From: Leptospira congkakensis
Lineage (GTDB): Bacteria; Spirochaetota; Leptospiria; Leptospirales; Leptospiraceae
Direction of reading: 5' to 3'
Assembly: GCF_004770265.1 (NCBI RefSeq)
Contig: NZ_RQGQ01000017.1
Location: forward strand, 62,001 to 126,000
Length of the DNA: 64,000 bases
The translations under genes and the position numbers were made by a program. How positions within the stretch are numbered: position 1 is the stretch's first letter; every line of letters starts with the position of its first letter. The notes beneath the pieces were generated by a model. The model was not told where the DNA came from and made no database searches. It saw nothing but the letters and a program-made list of their open reading frames with translations. Of the stretch, positions 1 to 8,246 are shown in pieces.

Positions 1-1
1 C

Positions 2-559
2 AAAAAAAATTTTCAAACATTAACAATCACAATTGTCACCTGTCTTTCGCTAGTCGGTGTTTCTTGTGGAAAAAGTGAAGATTCTAATTCAGGCAAAGGA
101 ATTTCCGCCGTTGCCGATGACAAATCACAACAAGACGTTCTAAAAATAGCTTTGGGTTCTAAAGACCATACAACCCTTGTAACTGCTGTTCAAGCCGCCG
201 GCTTAGTGGATTCTCTTGCCAATCAAGGCCCATTCACCGTGTTTGCTCCAACGAATGATGCATTTGCAAAGTTACCTGCAGGTACAGTAGATGATCTTTT
301 AAAACCAAGTCAAAAAGATTCACTAAAGAATATTTTAGAGTATCACGTTGTAGTTGGTAATCTTACCGAATCCATCTTAAAATCTGAGTTCACTGGTAAA
401 GATGACGAACTCGGAATGGCGAATGGAAGTCACACTAAAGTTTCCATAAAAAATGGAAAAGTCTTAATCAATGGAGCAACCATCATCGCTTCCATTCCTG
501 CAACAAACGGAATCATTCACGTAGTGGATACAGTGTTATTACCACCAGCAAAGAAATGA
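2..559 (+). CDS. Fasciclin-domain lipoprotein (5' end off window)
   Basis: The reading frame is open to the left edge, so the start codon is missing. The first visible residues form a hydrophobic segment ending in a lipobox-like LVGVSC, followed by a short polar linker, which indicates an exported lipoprotein. The rest is one fasciclin (FAS1/BIgH3) domain. It shows the classic block around FTVFAPTNDAFAKLP, the central YHVV segment and the C-terminal IHVVDTVLLP strand. FAS1 domains are extracellular adhesion or binding modules with no catalytic role. The gene lies 30 bases before a cytochrome c gene and nosZ on the same strand, so it is probably the first visible member of the nos operon. Its role there is unknown. 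An internal TTG at 152 is not a credible start because it would remove the signal peptide and half the first strand. Confidence 0.85.
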   Translation, partial: KKNFQTLTITIVTCLSLVGVSCGKSEDSNSGKGISAVADDKSQQDVLKIALGSKDHTTLVTAVQAAGLVDSLANQGPFTVFAPTNDAFAKLPAGTVDDLLKPSQKDSLKNILEYHVVVGNLTESILKSEFTGKDDELGMANGSHTKVSIKNGKVLINGATIIASIPATNGIIHVVDTVLLPPAKK

Positions 560-589
560 TAAGTACTAAAATACTAAGGAGTATTTAAG

Positions 590-1051
590 ATGAACCTTTC
601 AAAATTTAACGAAGTGCCCTTCCGATTCAAAATCGGATTCGTATTAGGTCTCTTCGTCAGTATGACAATCATATCCTGTGGAGGAGAAAAAACTGAGGAA
701 ACACCAACATCTAACGCTGGTTCCAAGGGAATAGGACCAGTAAAATCTGTTACCATCGGTGCTTTAGACCAAGCAATGGCAGATCGTGGTAAAAAACAAT
801 TTGAAGCCAAGTGTTCTGCTTGTCACAAATTTGAAGAAAAGGTCGTAGGACCTGCCCTTCAAGATGTAACACTCCGCAGAACTCCTGAATGGATCATGAA
901 CATGATCTTAAACCCAGTTGAGATGACTCAAAAAGACCCCATTGGACAAGAGTTACTCGGTGAACACTTAACTCAAATGACATTTCAAAACATAAAGGAA
1001 GAAGAAGCCCGAGAGATCCTCGAGTACTTCCGTAAAATGGATTTAAAATAG
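590..1051 (+). CDS. Cytochrome c lipoprotein of the nos cluster
   Basis: This 153-residue protein begins with a signal segment ending in the lipobox IISC (Cys30), so it should be lipid-anchored and face the periplasm. A single c-type haem site, CSACH (Cys75, Cys78, His79), is followed by a GPAL-type segment and a Met-rich stretch near 123-136 that can supply the sixth ligand. That is the layout of a class I monohaem cytochrome. It starts after a strong AAGGAG site and ends 8 bases before nosZ. The position suggests that it is the electron donor to the CuA centre of nitrous-oxide reductase, since no NosR or NosGH electron-transfer genes are visible here. The donor role is inference; the haem motif is direct. 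Confidence 0.9.
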   Translation: MNLSKFNEVPFRFKIGFVLGLFVSMTIISCGGEKTEETPTSNAGSKGIGPVKSVTIGALDQAMADRGKKQFEAKCSACHKFEEKVVGPALQDVTLRRTPEWIMNMILNPVEMTQKDPIGQELLGEHLTQMTFQNIKEEEAREILEYFRKMDLK

Positions 1052-1059
1052 GTAACTAT

Positions 1060-2979
1060 ATGTTAAAAAAATCAAATTTAATACTTGTTACACTTGGAAT
1101 TTCCCTTTTGGCATTCGTTCCGAATTGCAAAAAGGGAGCAGCAACGGCAACACTTGCTTCCGATGCTGCTTCTCGGGTGTATGTGGCTCCAGGTGAAAAG
1201 GACGAAGTGTATGCTTTTTTATCTGGTGGATTTAGCGGTCAGATGTCTGTTTACGGAATTCCATCTGCAAGATTATTCAAAATCATTCCAGTATTCTCTG
1301 TTTTTCCTGAAAACGGATATGGATTTGATGAAGAAACCAAAGATATGTTAAAAACTACTCATGGATATGTTCCATGGGATGATAGCCATCACGTTGAAGC
1401 TTCTATGACCGATGGAAAACAAGATGGTCGTTGGATGTTCTTAAACGCAAACAACACACCAAGGCTTGCAAGAATTGATCTAAAATCTTTTGAAACAAAA
1501 GAGATTTTAGAAATTCCAAACACTGCGGGAAACCATGCGTCACCATTTGCAACTGAGAACACAGAGTATTTAATGGCAGCCACTAGATTCTCTGTTCCTG
1601 TTCCACAAGCGAGTGTGGCAATCGATAGTTTTTCCAAAGGTGGGTTCAAAGGAACTGTCACTATGGTAAAAGTTGATAAAAACACAGGAAGACTTTCTAT
1701 CGAACTACAAGTTCTTGTTCCTGGTTTTGACTACGACTTATCTCATTGTGGTAAAAAGAAATCTCATGACTGGTGTTTCTTTAGCAGTTACAATTCTGAA
1801 CAAGCGCATAAAATGTTAGAAGTTGGTGCCTCCAAAAAAGATAAAGATTTTATCTTAGCATTCAATTGGGTTCGTGCGAAAGAATGTAAAGACCAAGGGA
1901 AAGCTTATAACTTTGGTGGTGAATACGTAAACAACTTTAGAGAAGAAAACAAACCTGCCGTATCAACTAAGTTAAGCGGCGTGAAGATGTTGAATCCAAA
2001 AGATTGTCCGGGTATGATGTATTACATGCCAACACCAAAAAGTCCGCATGGAACTGACGTTGACTCCACTGGAGAATACATTGTTGGTGGTGGGAAGTTA
2101 GCATCAGTCATTCCTGTTCACTCCTTTAGTAAATTGATAGAAGTAAAAGATAAGAAGGAACATCATTCGGCTGAAATCGAAGGAATTCCGGTTCTTAAAT
2201 ACGAATCTACACTTGCTGGCGAAGTACAAAAACCATGTTTAGGTCCATTACATACTGAGTTCGACGGTCAAGGGTTTGCTTATACATCTTGTTTCGTAAG
2301 TTCTGAAGTAGTAAAATGGAAACTGGGAACTTGGGAAGTAGTACAACATCTTCCTGCTTATTACAGTGTTGGTCACTTGTCGATTGTTGGTGGTAGTTCG
2401 ACAGAACCTTACGGTAAGTATTTGATAGCGATGAACAAAATTACTAAAGACAGATATCTACCAGTTGGTATGGAGTTACCACAAAGTGCGCAACTTTATG
2501 ATATCTCTTCTGGAAAAGCGGAATTGTTATCAGACTTCCCTACAGTTGGAGAACCTCACTATTCACAAATGATTCCTGCCAAGTTACTTATGGATAAAAC
2601 TGCAAAACTCTATCCGTTAGAGGAAAACAAACATCCATATGCAACTAAAAATGAAAACGAAGCAAGAATTGTAAGACTTGGAAGTACAATCCATATTTAC
2701 ATGACTGCGATTCGTTCCCATTTCAAACCAGATATCATCGAAGCAAGAACAGGGGAAACTTTATACTTCCATGTAACCAACTTAGAACAAGATTATGATA
2801 TTCCTCACGGTTTTGCAATTGGTGGAGCACCTAACATGACTAACTTACTCATCATGCCAGGAGAAACTAGAACTTTCAAATGGGTAGCTCCTAAACCGGG
2901 TGTATATCCATTCTATTGCACTGACTTCTGTTCTGCTCTCCACCAAGAGATGCAACAGTACATCCGAGTTAGTCCATAA
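1060..2979 (+). CDS. nosZ: Nitrous-oxide reductase, Sec-type (clade II)
   Basis: This 639-residue enzyme reduces N2O to N2 in the periplasm using a CuZ and a CuA centre. The N-terminus is a Sec-type hydrophobic signal with no twin-arginine motif, which marks the clade II enzymes. A Cys at residue 23 (VPNC) directly after the hydrophobic core could be a lipidation site. The paired His110-His111 in the SHHVEASMTDG block are CuZ ligands of the seven-bladed propeller. The C-terminal cupredoxin domain ends with the CuA site Cys620-x3-Cys624-x3-His628-x2-Met631, and an upstream His in the YDIPHGF segment completes it. Length and motifs fit an intact enzyme. It sits between the cytochrome c and accessory nos genes and should be cotranscribed with them. 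Confidence 0.97.
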   Translation: MLKKSNLILVTLGISLLAFVPNCKKGAATATLASDAASRVYVAPGEKDEVYAFLSGGFSGQMSVYGIPSARLFKIIPVFSVFPENGYGFDEETKDMLKTTHGYVPWDDSHHVEASMTDGKQDGRWMFLNANNTPRLARIDLKSFETKEILEIPNTAGNHASPFATENTEYLMAATRFSVPVPQASVAIDSFSKGGFKGTVTMVKVDKNTGRLSIELQVLVPGFDYDLSHCGKKKSHDWCFFSSYNSEQAHKMLEVGASKKDKDFILAFNWVRAKECKDQGKAYNFGGEYVNNFREENKPAVSTKLSGVKMLNPKDCPGMMYYMPTPKSPHGTDVDSTGEYIVGGGKLASVIPVHSFSKLIEVKDKKEHHSAEIEGIPVLKYESTLAGEVQKPCLGPLHTEFDGQGFAYTSCFVSSEVVKWKLGTWEVVQHLPAYYSVGHLSIVGGSSTEPYGKYLIAMNKITKDRYLPVGMELPQSAQLYDISSGKAELLSDFPTVGEPHYSQMIPAKLLMDKTAKLYPLEENKHPYATKNENEARIVRLGSTIHIYMTAIRSHFKPDIIEARTGETLYFHVTNLEQDYDIPHGFAIGGAPNMTNLLIMPGETRTFKWVAPKPGVYPFYCTDFCSALHQEMQQYIRVSP

Positions 2980-2984
2980 CTGAT

Positions 2985-3596
2985 ATGAAAACTTTACTTT
3001 TCCAAACGTTAAGTAAAAGAAACCGGCTCCTAATCTTAGGGGTCGGTTTGGTTCTAATTTCAGTTTTTTTGATTCCTATTTGGTCTATATCCATCTCTGC
3101 TCCTCAATATCCGGAGGGACTTGGTATGCATATTTGGATCAACAAAATCACTGGTGCAACTCCATATGATCTAAAAAACATCAACCTTCTAAACCATTAC
3201 ATTGGCATGCAGGAGATTGTTTCGGAATCCATTCCAGAACTTCTATTTATGCCGTATGTTCTTAGTTATCTGATCTTTGGTGCATTCATCACGGAACTCT
3301 ATCCTAAAGTTGGGATGGCAATTCTCGGAATCATTAATTTGATCATTGTGGGTCTTGTTGGACTTTCTGATTTTTGGAGATGGGAGTATAACTATGGCCA
3401 CAACTTAAATCCAGAAGCACCAATTATTATAGAAGGAATGGCTTACCAACCGCCACTACTAGGTTGTAAGGTGATGTTAAACATTACTGCTTGTAGTTAT
3501 CCTTCTTATGGCGGTTTGATTCTTGGTTTAAGTCTTGTTGCACTTGTTTATATTGTTTGGGATGAAAATCGCAGGAAAAAAACAAATGTTAATTGA
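2985..3596 (+). CDS. Nos-cluster multi-pass membrane protein
   Basis: This 203-residue protein starts 5 bases after the nosZ stop. It has about four membrane segments (near 15-35, 85-105, 108-130 and 172-195). The loop after the first helix carries PIWSISISAPQYPEG and a GLGMHIWI segment, and a further loop has two Cys (GCKVML, ACSYPS) plus a conserved-looking WRWEYNYGHNLNP stretch. I do not know a biochemical role. Its fixed position directly behind clade II nosZ suggests that it helps NosZ maturation, copper handling or electron transfer, comparable in position to NosB of other clade II clusters, but homology to NosB was not established. The 3' end overlaps the earliest possible nosL start. 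Confidence 0.75.
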   Translation: MKTLLFQTLSKRNRLLILGVGLVLISVFLIPIWSISISAPQYPEGLGMHIWINKITGATPYDLKNINLLNHYIGMQEIVSESIPELLFMPYVLSYLIFGAFITELYPKVGMAILGIINLIIVGLVGLSDFWRWEYNYGHNLNPEAPIIIEGMAYQPPLLGCKVMLNITACSYPSYGGLILGLSLVALVYIVWDENRRKKTNVN

Positions 3597-3972
3597 AAAA
3601 CTTAGGTTTGTTTGTATTTTCCTCGCAGCTGTTCTCGTTAGCTGCGGGGAAATTCGTCCAGAACCCTTAACAGTAGGCGAAATCAAATGTAGCCATTGTT
3701 CCATGTCCATCGTAGATATGAGGTTTCATACACAACTGGTTAGCGATAAAGGAAAAAGATTTCACTTCGACGCCATTGAATGTATGGATCAATTTCAAAA
3801 ACAAAAAAACCTTAAAACTCAAAAAATCTGGGTTACGAATTATTTAAATACAAAAGAATTCATTCCCAAAGACGAAGCGATTATCATTCATTCTGACAAA
3901 ATTCGTTCACCAATGGGAGCGGGACTTGCCGCTTTTAAAACTCATGAAGACTCTTCCCCATTTCAAAACTAA
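3586..3972 (+). CDS. nosL: NosL copper-chaperone lipoprotein
   Basis: NosL is a membrane-anchored lipoprotein that binds copper and delivers it for NosZ maturation. The chosen ATG gives a 128-residue protein with a clean signal peptide (LAAVLVSC, then GEIRPE) and has an AGGA ribosome site 9 bases upstream at 3573-3576. Earlier in-frame starts at 3535 and 3562 would bury this signal behind extra residues and overlap the previous gene. The metal-binding CSHCSM motif follows shortly after the mature N-terminus, then the family's DMRFHTQ and KRFHFDAIECM blocks. It lies between the membrane protein gene and nosD, as in many clade II nos clusters. Confidence 0.93.
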   Translation: MLIEKLRFVCIFLAAVLVSCGEIRPEPLTVGEIKCSHCSMSIVDMRFHTQLVSDKGKRFHFDAIECMDQFQKQKNLKTQKIWVTNYLNTKEFIPKDEAIIIHSDKIRSPMGAGLAAFKTHEDSSPFQN

Positions 3973-5284
3973 TCAGGTTTGTCGAAGAATCAATTTGAAT
4001 CATAAAATAAATCGAAATCACAACCGTATCTATCTCGAATGGAAACAATTCTTTCCAATTCTTTTTTTTATACTCTTTTTCGTTTTCTCAGTGAATCCAT
4101 TGTTTGCAAAAACCATTTCTGTATGTACAAATTGTACCATAAATTCTGTCAAACAGGCGATTTCTCTTTCACATAATGGAGATACAATCAAAATTCAACC
4201 AGGGATCTACAAAGAAGGTTTTATACCTATTACAAAATCCATATCAATATTCGGAGAAGAAGGTGTTGTGATTGATGGCCTCAAACAAAAACATGTGTTT
4301 GGAATTTATTCCAATGGAGTACACATTCAAAATTTAAAAATCACCGGTAGTGGAATTTCAGATTTAACTGAATTTGCTGGTGTATATGCAGAAAAAGTCA
4401 ACCGATGCCACTTTGAAAATTTAATTTTAGAAGACAATGTATATGGTTTTTATCTCGCAGAAACTACAGACTGCACACTCAAAAACAATATATCAATTGG
4501 AAATGCAGAAAACGAAGTATTAGGTGGAAATGGAATCCATCTTTGGTCATCAAGTCATAATAAAATCATTGGGAACAAATTAAAAAAACATCGCGATGGT
4601 ATTTATTTAGAATTCTCCGAACATCTAGAAATCGATGGTAATGAAGCAAAAGAAAACATTCGTTACGGAATGCACTTTATGTTTTCCAGTAAAAATAAAT
4701 TTAGCAGAAACGTTTTCAAAAATAATTCAGCAGGTGTCGCTGTGATGTATAGTAAAAACAACATCATGGAAGAAAATCAATTTATGGATAACTGGGGAGA
4801 AAGTTCCAATGGGATCCTCCTAAAGGACATAGCCGATAGTGCATTAACAAAAAATCGATTTGAAGGAAACACTATTGCTGTCTTTGCCGATGGAATCAAC
4901 AATATCAACTTCCAAAACAATGACTTTATCAATAATGGATGGGGAATCAAAATTTTAGGTAATACAGATTATAACAAAATTATAGATAATAATTTTATCA
5001 AAAATGTATTTGATGTAAGCACCAACACAAAATCCACAACCAATGAATTTAAGAATAACTATTGGGATCACTACGAAGGATATGATTTGAATAAAGACCA
5101 AATTGGTGATGTACCACATAAAACCATACATTTTTTTGGGTACTGGATTGCCGTTTATCCTTTCCTTATGGTTTTGTATGAATCTCCGGTGGTTCTCTTT
5201 TTACAAGGAATCGAAAAAGCATTTCCTATCGTGACGCCAATTGAATTTGAAGACCAACATCCGAGGATGAAGGAAAGAATATGA
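3944..5284 (+). CDS. nosD: NosD periplasmic beta-helix protein
   Basis: NosD works with the NosFY transporter in assembling the copper-sulfur CuZ centre of NosZ. This protein has an N-terminal hydrophobic export segment (FFPILFFILFFVFSVNPLFA) followed by a CTNCT motif. It then has a long run of right-handed parallel beta-helix repeats (CASH/NosD type) with recurrent N-x-I/F and G-I/V-x-L/F elements up to about residue 390. Its start is uncertain. The ATG at 3944 is used here, one at 3926 is also possible, and a TTG at 3995 would shorten a polar leader. All but the last overlap the nosL 3' end. The stop overlaps the nosF start by 4 bases, indicating translational coupling. Confidence 0.92.
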   Translation: MKTLPHFKTNQVCRRINLNHKINRNHNRIYLEWKQFFPILFFILFFVFSVNPLFAKTISVCTNCTINSVKQAISLSHNGDTIKIQPGIYKEGFIPITKSISIFGEEGVVIDGLKQKHVFGIYSNGVHIQNLKITGSGISDLTEFAGVYAEKVNRCHFENLILEDNVYGFYLAETTDCTLKNNISIGNAENEVLGGNGIHLWSSSHNKIIGNKLKKHRDGIYLEFSEHLEIDGNEAKENIRYGMHFMFSSKNKFSRNVFKNNSAGVAVMYSKNNIMEENQFMDNWGESSNGILLKDIADSALTKNRFEGNTIAVFADGINNINFQNNDFINNGWGIKILGNTDYNKIIDNNFIKNVFDVSTNTKSTTNEFKNNYWDHYEGYDLNKDQIGDVPHKTIHFFGYWIAVYPFLMVLYESPVVLFLQGIEKAFPIVTPIEFEDQHPRMKERI

Positions 5285-5988
5285 TAGAAGTAAAAAATCT
5301 TACCATCAGTTATGGGGGAAATTCTACTGTTGTAAAAAATGTTAATTTTTCAACAGAACCAGGCACCATAGTCTCCATCATAGGCCCTAATGGTTCCGGC
5401 AAAAGTTCTCTCATCAAAGGAATCCTTGGACTTGTACAACCCTTAACTGGCCATATTAACTTTTTAGAAAAAAAATCGGAACCACATACTATCGGTTATA
5501 TGCCACAAACCCCTCGTTTTCCGACGAACATCAAAGTTAAAGAACTGGTTTCTTTTTTTAAAAAATTAGAACCTGTAGAAGAAGATAGATTCCAAAATTT
5601 AATTTCTATCCTAGAATTAAACAATCATATGGATAAAAAAATTGGTTCTCTTTCCGGAGGGACCAAACAAAAAATTAGCATCTTACAATGTTTTTCCTCT
5701 AAAAAAGATTTATATATCATTGATGAACCTACTGCCAGTTTAGATCCATACATCTCTCATTTACTAAAATCTCTATTAATCGAAAAGAAAAAGGAAGGAT
5801 CTTTAGTCATCTTTTCTACACATATCCTTGCGGAGTTACAAGAATTGGCAGATCGTTTTTTGCTTTTGTCAGAAGGTTCGATTCTGATTGATGATTCACC
5901 CGAAAATTTCCTTAGAAAAAATAACAAAACAAATTTAGATCAGGCATTAATGAATTTCTGGAATGAGGAGTATAAAACAAAACTATGA
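5281..5988 (+). CDS. nosF: NosF ABC transporter ATPase
   Basis: This 235-residue cytoplasmic ATPase energises the NosFY transporter, which is thought to supply sulfur or otherwise act in CuZ biogenesis together with NosD. Walker A is GPNGSGKSS, the signature is LSGGTKQK, Walker B is LYIIDEPTASLDP with the catalytic Glu, and the switch His is in STHIL. A MPQTPRFP segment serves as the Q loop. The start overlaps nosD and the stop overlaps nosY, each by 4 bases. All catalytic motifs are intact. Confidence 0.94.
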   Translation: MIEVKNLTISYGGNSTVVKNVNFSTEPGTIVSIIGPNGSGKSSLIKGILGLVQPLTGHINFLEKKSEPHTIGYMPQTPRFPTNIKVKELVSFFKKLEPVEEDRFQNLISILELNNHMDKKIGSLSGGTKQKISILQCFSSKKDLYIIDEPTASLDPYISHLLKSLLIEKKKEGSLVIFSTHILAELQELADRFLLLSEGSILIDDSPENFLRKNNKTNLDQALMNFWNEEYKTKL

Positions 5989-6770
5989 AAGAAATTTTAT
6001 TATTTGAAATAAAAGAAAACATAAGAAGTCGTTGGGTATTTATATACTCAGGATTACTCGTTCTCGTAATGATGATTTTAAGTTTTTTTGGCGATCAAAA
6101 TGGTATTCGTTTGCTCGTAAGCACAATGAACTTAACACTCATAGTCATCCCTCTATTTTCTATTACATTTTCTGGAATGTCTTTTTTAGAATCCATGCCT
6201 TTTGCTGAAGTATTACTTTCTAAATCTGTGAGTCGTAATGCCTTATTTTTTGGAAAATATTTAGGGATTTCCATTTCACTCTCCCTAGGTTTGTTGTTTG
6301 GACTTGGAATTCCAGGAACATTTTTATTCTTTAGTGATCCCAATTTTCTATTTTTATTTTTTGAGTTACTCTTTTTTGGAATCTTCCTAACCTGTATCTT
6401 TGTTGCGATTGCCTTTTCAATTTCTTCTTTTATCCGGAGGGGAGAAATTGTTTTAACGGTTTCGCTTTTAGTATGGTTGTATTTTTTTATCTTCTTTGAT
6501 GCACTCGTATTTATTTTTAGTTTGTACTTAGGTGATTATCCAATTGAAATTCCATCACTTATTGTTATTTTACTAAACCCCATAGACTTAATTAGAATTC
6601 TTTTAATTCTACAAACAAGTTCCTCTGCCCTTCTTGGATTTTCAGGAGCATTATTATTAAAACAATTAGGAATCATTGGAGTATTAGGAATTACTGTTTT
6701 GTTTTTATCTTTATGGATAATCATTCCTCTATTGATATCTTTTAAACGATTCCAAAAAAGAAACTTTTGA
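5985..6770 (+). CDS. nosY: NosY ABC transporter permease
   Basis: This 261-residue integral membrane protein has about six hydrophobic segments and the SFLESMPFAEVLLSKSVSRNALFFGKYLG signature region of NosY/ABC-2-type permeases, written here in two halves: SFLESMPFAEVLLSK and SVSRNALFFGKYLG. It forms the membrane partner of NosF. The first 20 residues (KEILLFEIKENIRSRW) are the usual cytoplasmic N-terminal helix. It is the last recognisable classical nos gene, and a 92-base gap with a candidate FNR-type site follows. Confidence 0.92.
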   Translation: MKEILLFEIKENIRSRWVFIYSGLLVLVMMILSFFGDQNGIRLLVSTMNLTLIVIPLFSITFSGMSFLESMPFAEVLLSKSVSRNALFFGKYLGISISLSLGLLFGLGIPGTFLFFSDPNFLFLFFELLFFGIFLTCIFVAIAFSISSFIRRGEIVLTVSLLVWLYFFIFFDALVFIFSLYLGDYPIEIPSLIVILLNPIDLIRILLILQTSSSALLGFSGALLLKQLGIIGVLGITVLFLSLWIIIPLLISFKRFQKRNF

Positions 6771-6806
6771 TTTTTATAAATTATAGAAACAAATAAATGA
6801 ATGCTC

Positions 6807-6820
6807 TTGATTTAGATCAT
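6807..6820 (+). promoter_or_regulatory. Candidate FNR/CRP-family operator
   Basis: The sequence TTGAT-TTAG-ATCAT matches the FNR consensus TTGAT-N4-ATCAA at nine of ten defined positions. It lies between nosY and the copper-related genes that follow. Its centre is 29.5 bases upstream of a TAGAAT -10-like hexamer at 6843-6848. If transcription starts at 6855 the operator is centred at -41.5, the standard class II activator geometry. This would place the downstream genes under anaerobic or nitrogen-oxide control, as nos genes usually are. Assignment to a particular regulator is inference. Confidence 0.5.
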
Positions 6821-6842
6821 GGAAATAGAAAACTGGATTTAG

Positions 6843-6848
6843 TAGAAT
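6843..6848 (+). promoter_or_regulatory. Candidate -10 element (TAGAAT)
   Basis: This hexamer differs from TATAAT at one position and is spaced correctly from the FNR-like box at 6807-6820 for a class II activated promoter with no good -35 element. The predicted start near 6855 leaves only about 8 bases before the ATG at 6863, and no ribosome site is visible there. Either the message is nearly leaderless or the real start lies elsewhere. Confidence 0.4.
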
Positions 6849-6862
6849 GATATTCAACTACC

Positions 6863-7276
6863 ATGAAACGTTGGTTACAAATAGCCTCGGTTTTGATCCT
6901 TCTTCCATTTATAGGTAAAATCTTATTTTTGGAAACAGGACTACTTGCCCAGTCTATGTATAAACTTTCTTTGGTTTGTCATTGTAACCATGGATCCAAA
7001 AACGAAATCCATAAAGAAGAAGATTCTCCAACTCCCACACGGATCACTTGCCATTTAACAAAGAATAGTGGCCAACACCAATGTTCTTGTGCTAAAAAGA
7101 AGTCCGTCACAAAAGTTCTACAATCACAATTGATGAACCCTAGTTTCACAACGGAAACAAAATTCAATCAAACAATGAACCTAGTCGCAACAAGTTTTCC
7201 AATCCTATCAAATTCCAATCTACCCATTGGGTTCACTCACTTACCATACAAACCACCAAGGTCAAATTTTACTTAA
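6863..7276 (+). CDS. Small exported Cys/His-rich protein, possibly copper-binding
   Basis: This 137-residue protein has an N-terminal hydrophobic segment (about 5-30). It then has two Cys/His clusters, VCHCNHG near residue 38 and HQCSCAKKK near 72, with a further CHL between them. The C-terminal half has no recognisable fold. The pattern of closely paired Cys and His after an export signal suggests a periplasmic metal-binding or metal-sensing role. Its place between nosY and a PCu(A)C-barrel fusion points to copper. I do not recognise a named family. The ATG is preceded by no clear ribosome site, so the start is only moderately certain. Confidence 0.65.
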   Translation: MKRWLQIASVLILLPFIGKILFLETGLLAQSMYKLSLVCHCNHGSKNEIHKEEDSPTPTRITCHLTKNSGQHQCSCAKKKSVTKVLQSQLMNPSFTTETKFNQTMNLVATSFPILSNSNLPIGFTHLPYKPPRSNFT

Positions 7277-7383
7277 TCTAACCAATAGAAAGTAACCGGT
7301 TCTTTTTCTCTGAACCACCAACATTGACTTAGGCGAACTACAATAAAAGTTTAGTCCTTGGACTTCTATACAAAGGTAATTTT

Positions 7384-8169
7384 ATGTTTAAGAATTTATT
7401 ATCAATCATCCTCTTAAGTCTGTTCACAATTAATTGTGAACTTGCCAAAAAAACGGAAGCAAACAATGCATCCAGTTTGTTATCTCTTCTTGCTCTTGGA
7501 AATACGAATCCAGGTTGTGCGATCTCTTCAGTGGCGGCAATCACAAGTAATCTCACCCAAGTAGAAAACAAACAACGCTCAAAATACACAGTTTCAGCCT
7601 GTGATGAAACAGGATTTAACAATTTAGATTTAAACCAAGTAGAAATAAACAAAGGTGCCACAGGAACAAGCAGTGCTTCTATCATAACAACAAACAAAGA
7701 TATTATGTTAGCTACGAACAAAGGTGGAACAAATATCGAAGTAACTTTTACTTTGAACTCCCCTACAAGTTCTCTCGATGTGATTGCCTACGGGACAGGT
7801 AATCCACTCAGTGGGCCTACTTACCGTTTGATTGCAGGAGCTCAAACTCAATATAAAAATGTTTCCAATGTATTTGCAAATACAGGCAAAGGTGGATCCG
7901 TTTCTGCACCTATACCAACGATTGGAGCCAACCATACTTTTTGTTTGGACTTTCAATATACATCCGGTGGCTCTCGTTTTTTAAATGGGTTCAACAAACC
8001 ATGTGCGGAACTTAGCGATACAGAAAGAGGATCTATGTCCTACTATCCGATTATGCAAATGATGAATGTTCCCGTGTATACAGGTGGAAACCGATTGGGT
8101 TTCGTTCTAAATGGAGCCACCATCACTTCGTTTACAATTGGATCCATTGTATCAAATACAGAAATGTAA
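7384..8169 (+). CDS. Lipoprotein of unknown function in the copper group
   Basis: This 261-residue protein begins with a signal ending in TINC (lipobox, Cys19), so it should be lipid-anchored. The mature part is rich in Ser, Thr, Asn and Gly and is predicted from its composition to be mostly beta structure. It has four further Cys at about 38, 77, 188 and 203 that could form disulfides, and a Met-rich YYPIMQMMNVPVYTGG segment near the end. No family was recognised. It follows the Cys/His-rich protein on the same strand after 107 bases and is closed by a strong hairpin terminator, so it may form a two-gene unit with that protein. Confidence 0.7.
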   Translation: MFKNLLSIILLSLFTINCELAKKTEANNASSLLSLLALGNTNPGCAISSVAAITSNLTQVENKQRSKYTVSACDETGFNNLDLNQVEINKGATGTSSASIITTNKDIMLATNKGGTNIEVTFTLNSPTSSLDVIAYGTGNPLSGPTYRLIAGAQTQYKNVSNVFANTGKGGSVSAPIPTIGANHTFCLDFQYTSGGSRFLNGFNKPCAELSDTERGSMSYYPIMQMMNVPVYTGGNRLGFVLNGATITSFTIGSIVSNTEM

Positions 8170-8189
8170 ATTCTCTCTCCAAACACTTG

Positions 8190-8225
8190 TCATACTGGTG
8201 AATCAAGTAACCAGTATGATTTTTT
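8190..8225 (+). terminator. Rho-independent terminator
   Basis: A perfect 10-bp inverted repeat (TCATACTGGT at 8190-8199 and ACCAGTATGA at 8210-8219) with a 10-base loop is followed by a run of six T. It lies 20 bases after the lipoprotein stop codon and 28 bases before the next start, so it should separate the lipoprotein transcript from the barrel gene or attenuate read-through. Confidence 0.75.
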
Positions 8226-8246
8226 GGGAAAGGACCCATAACTCAA

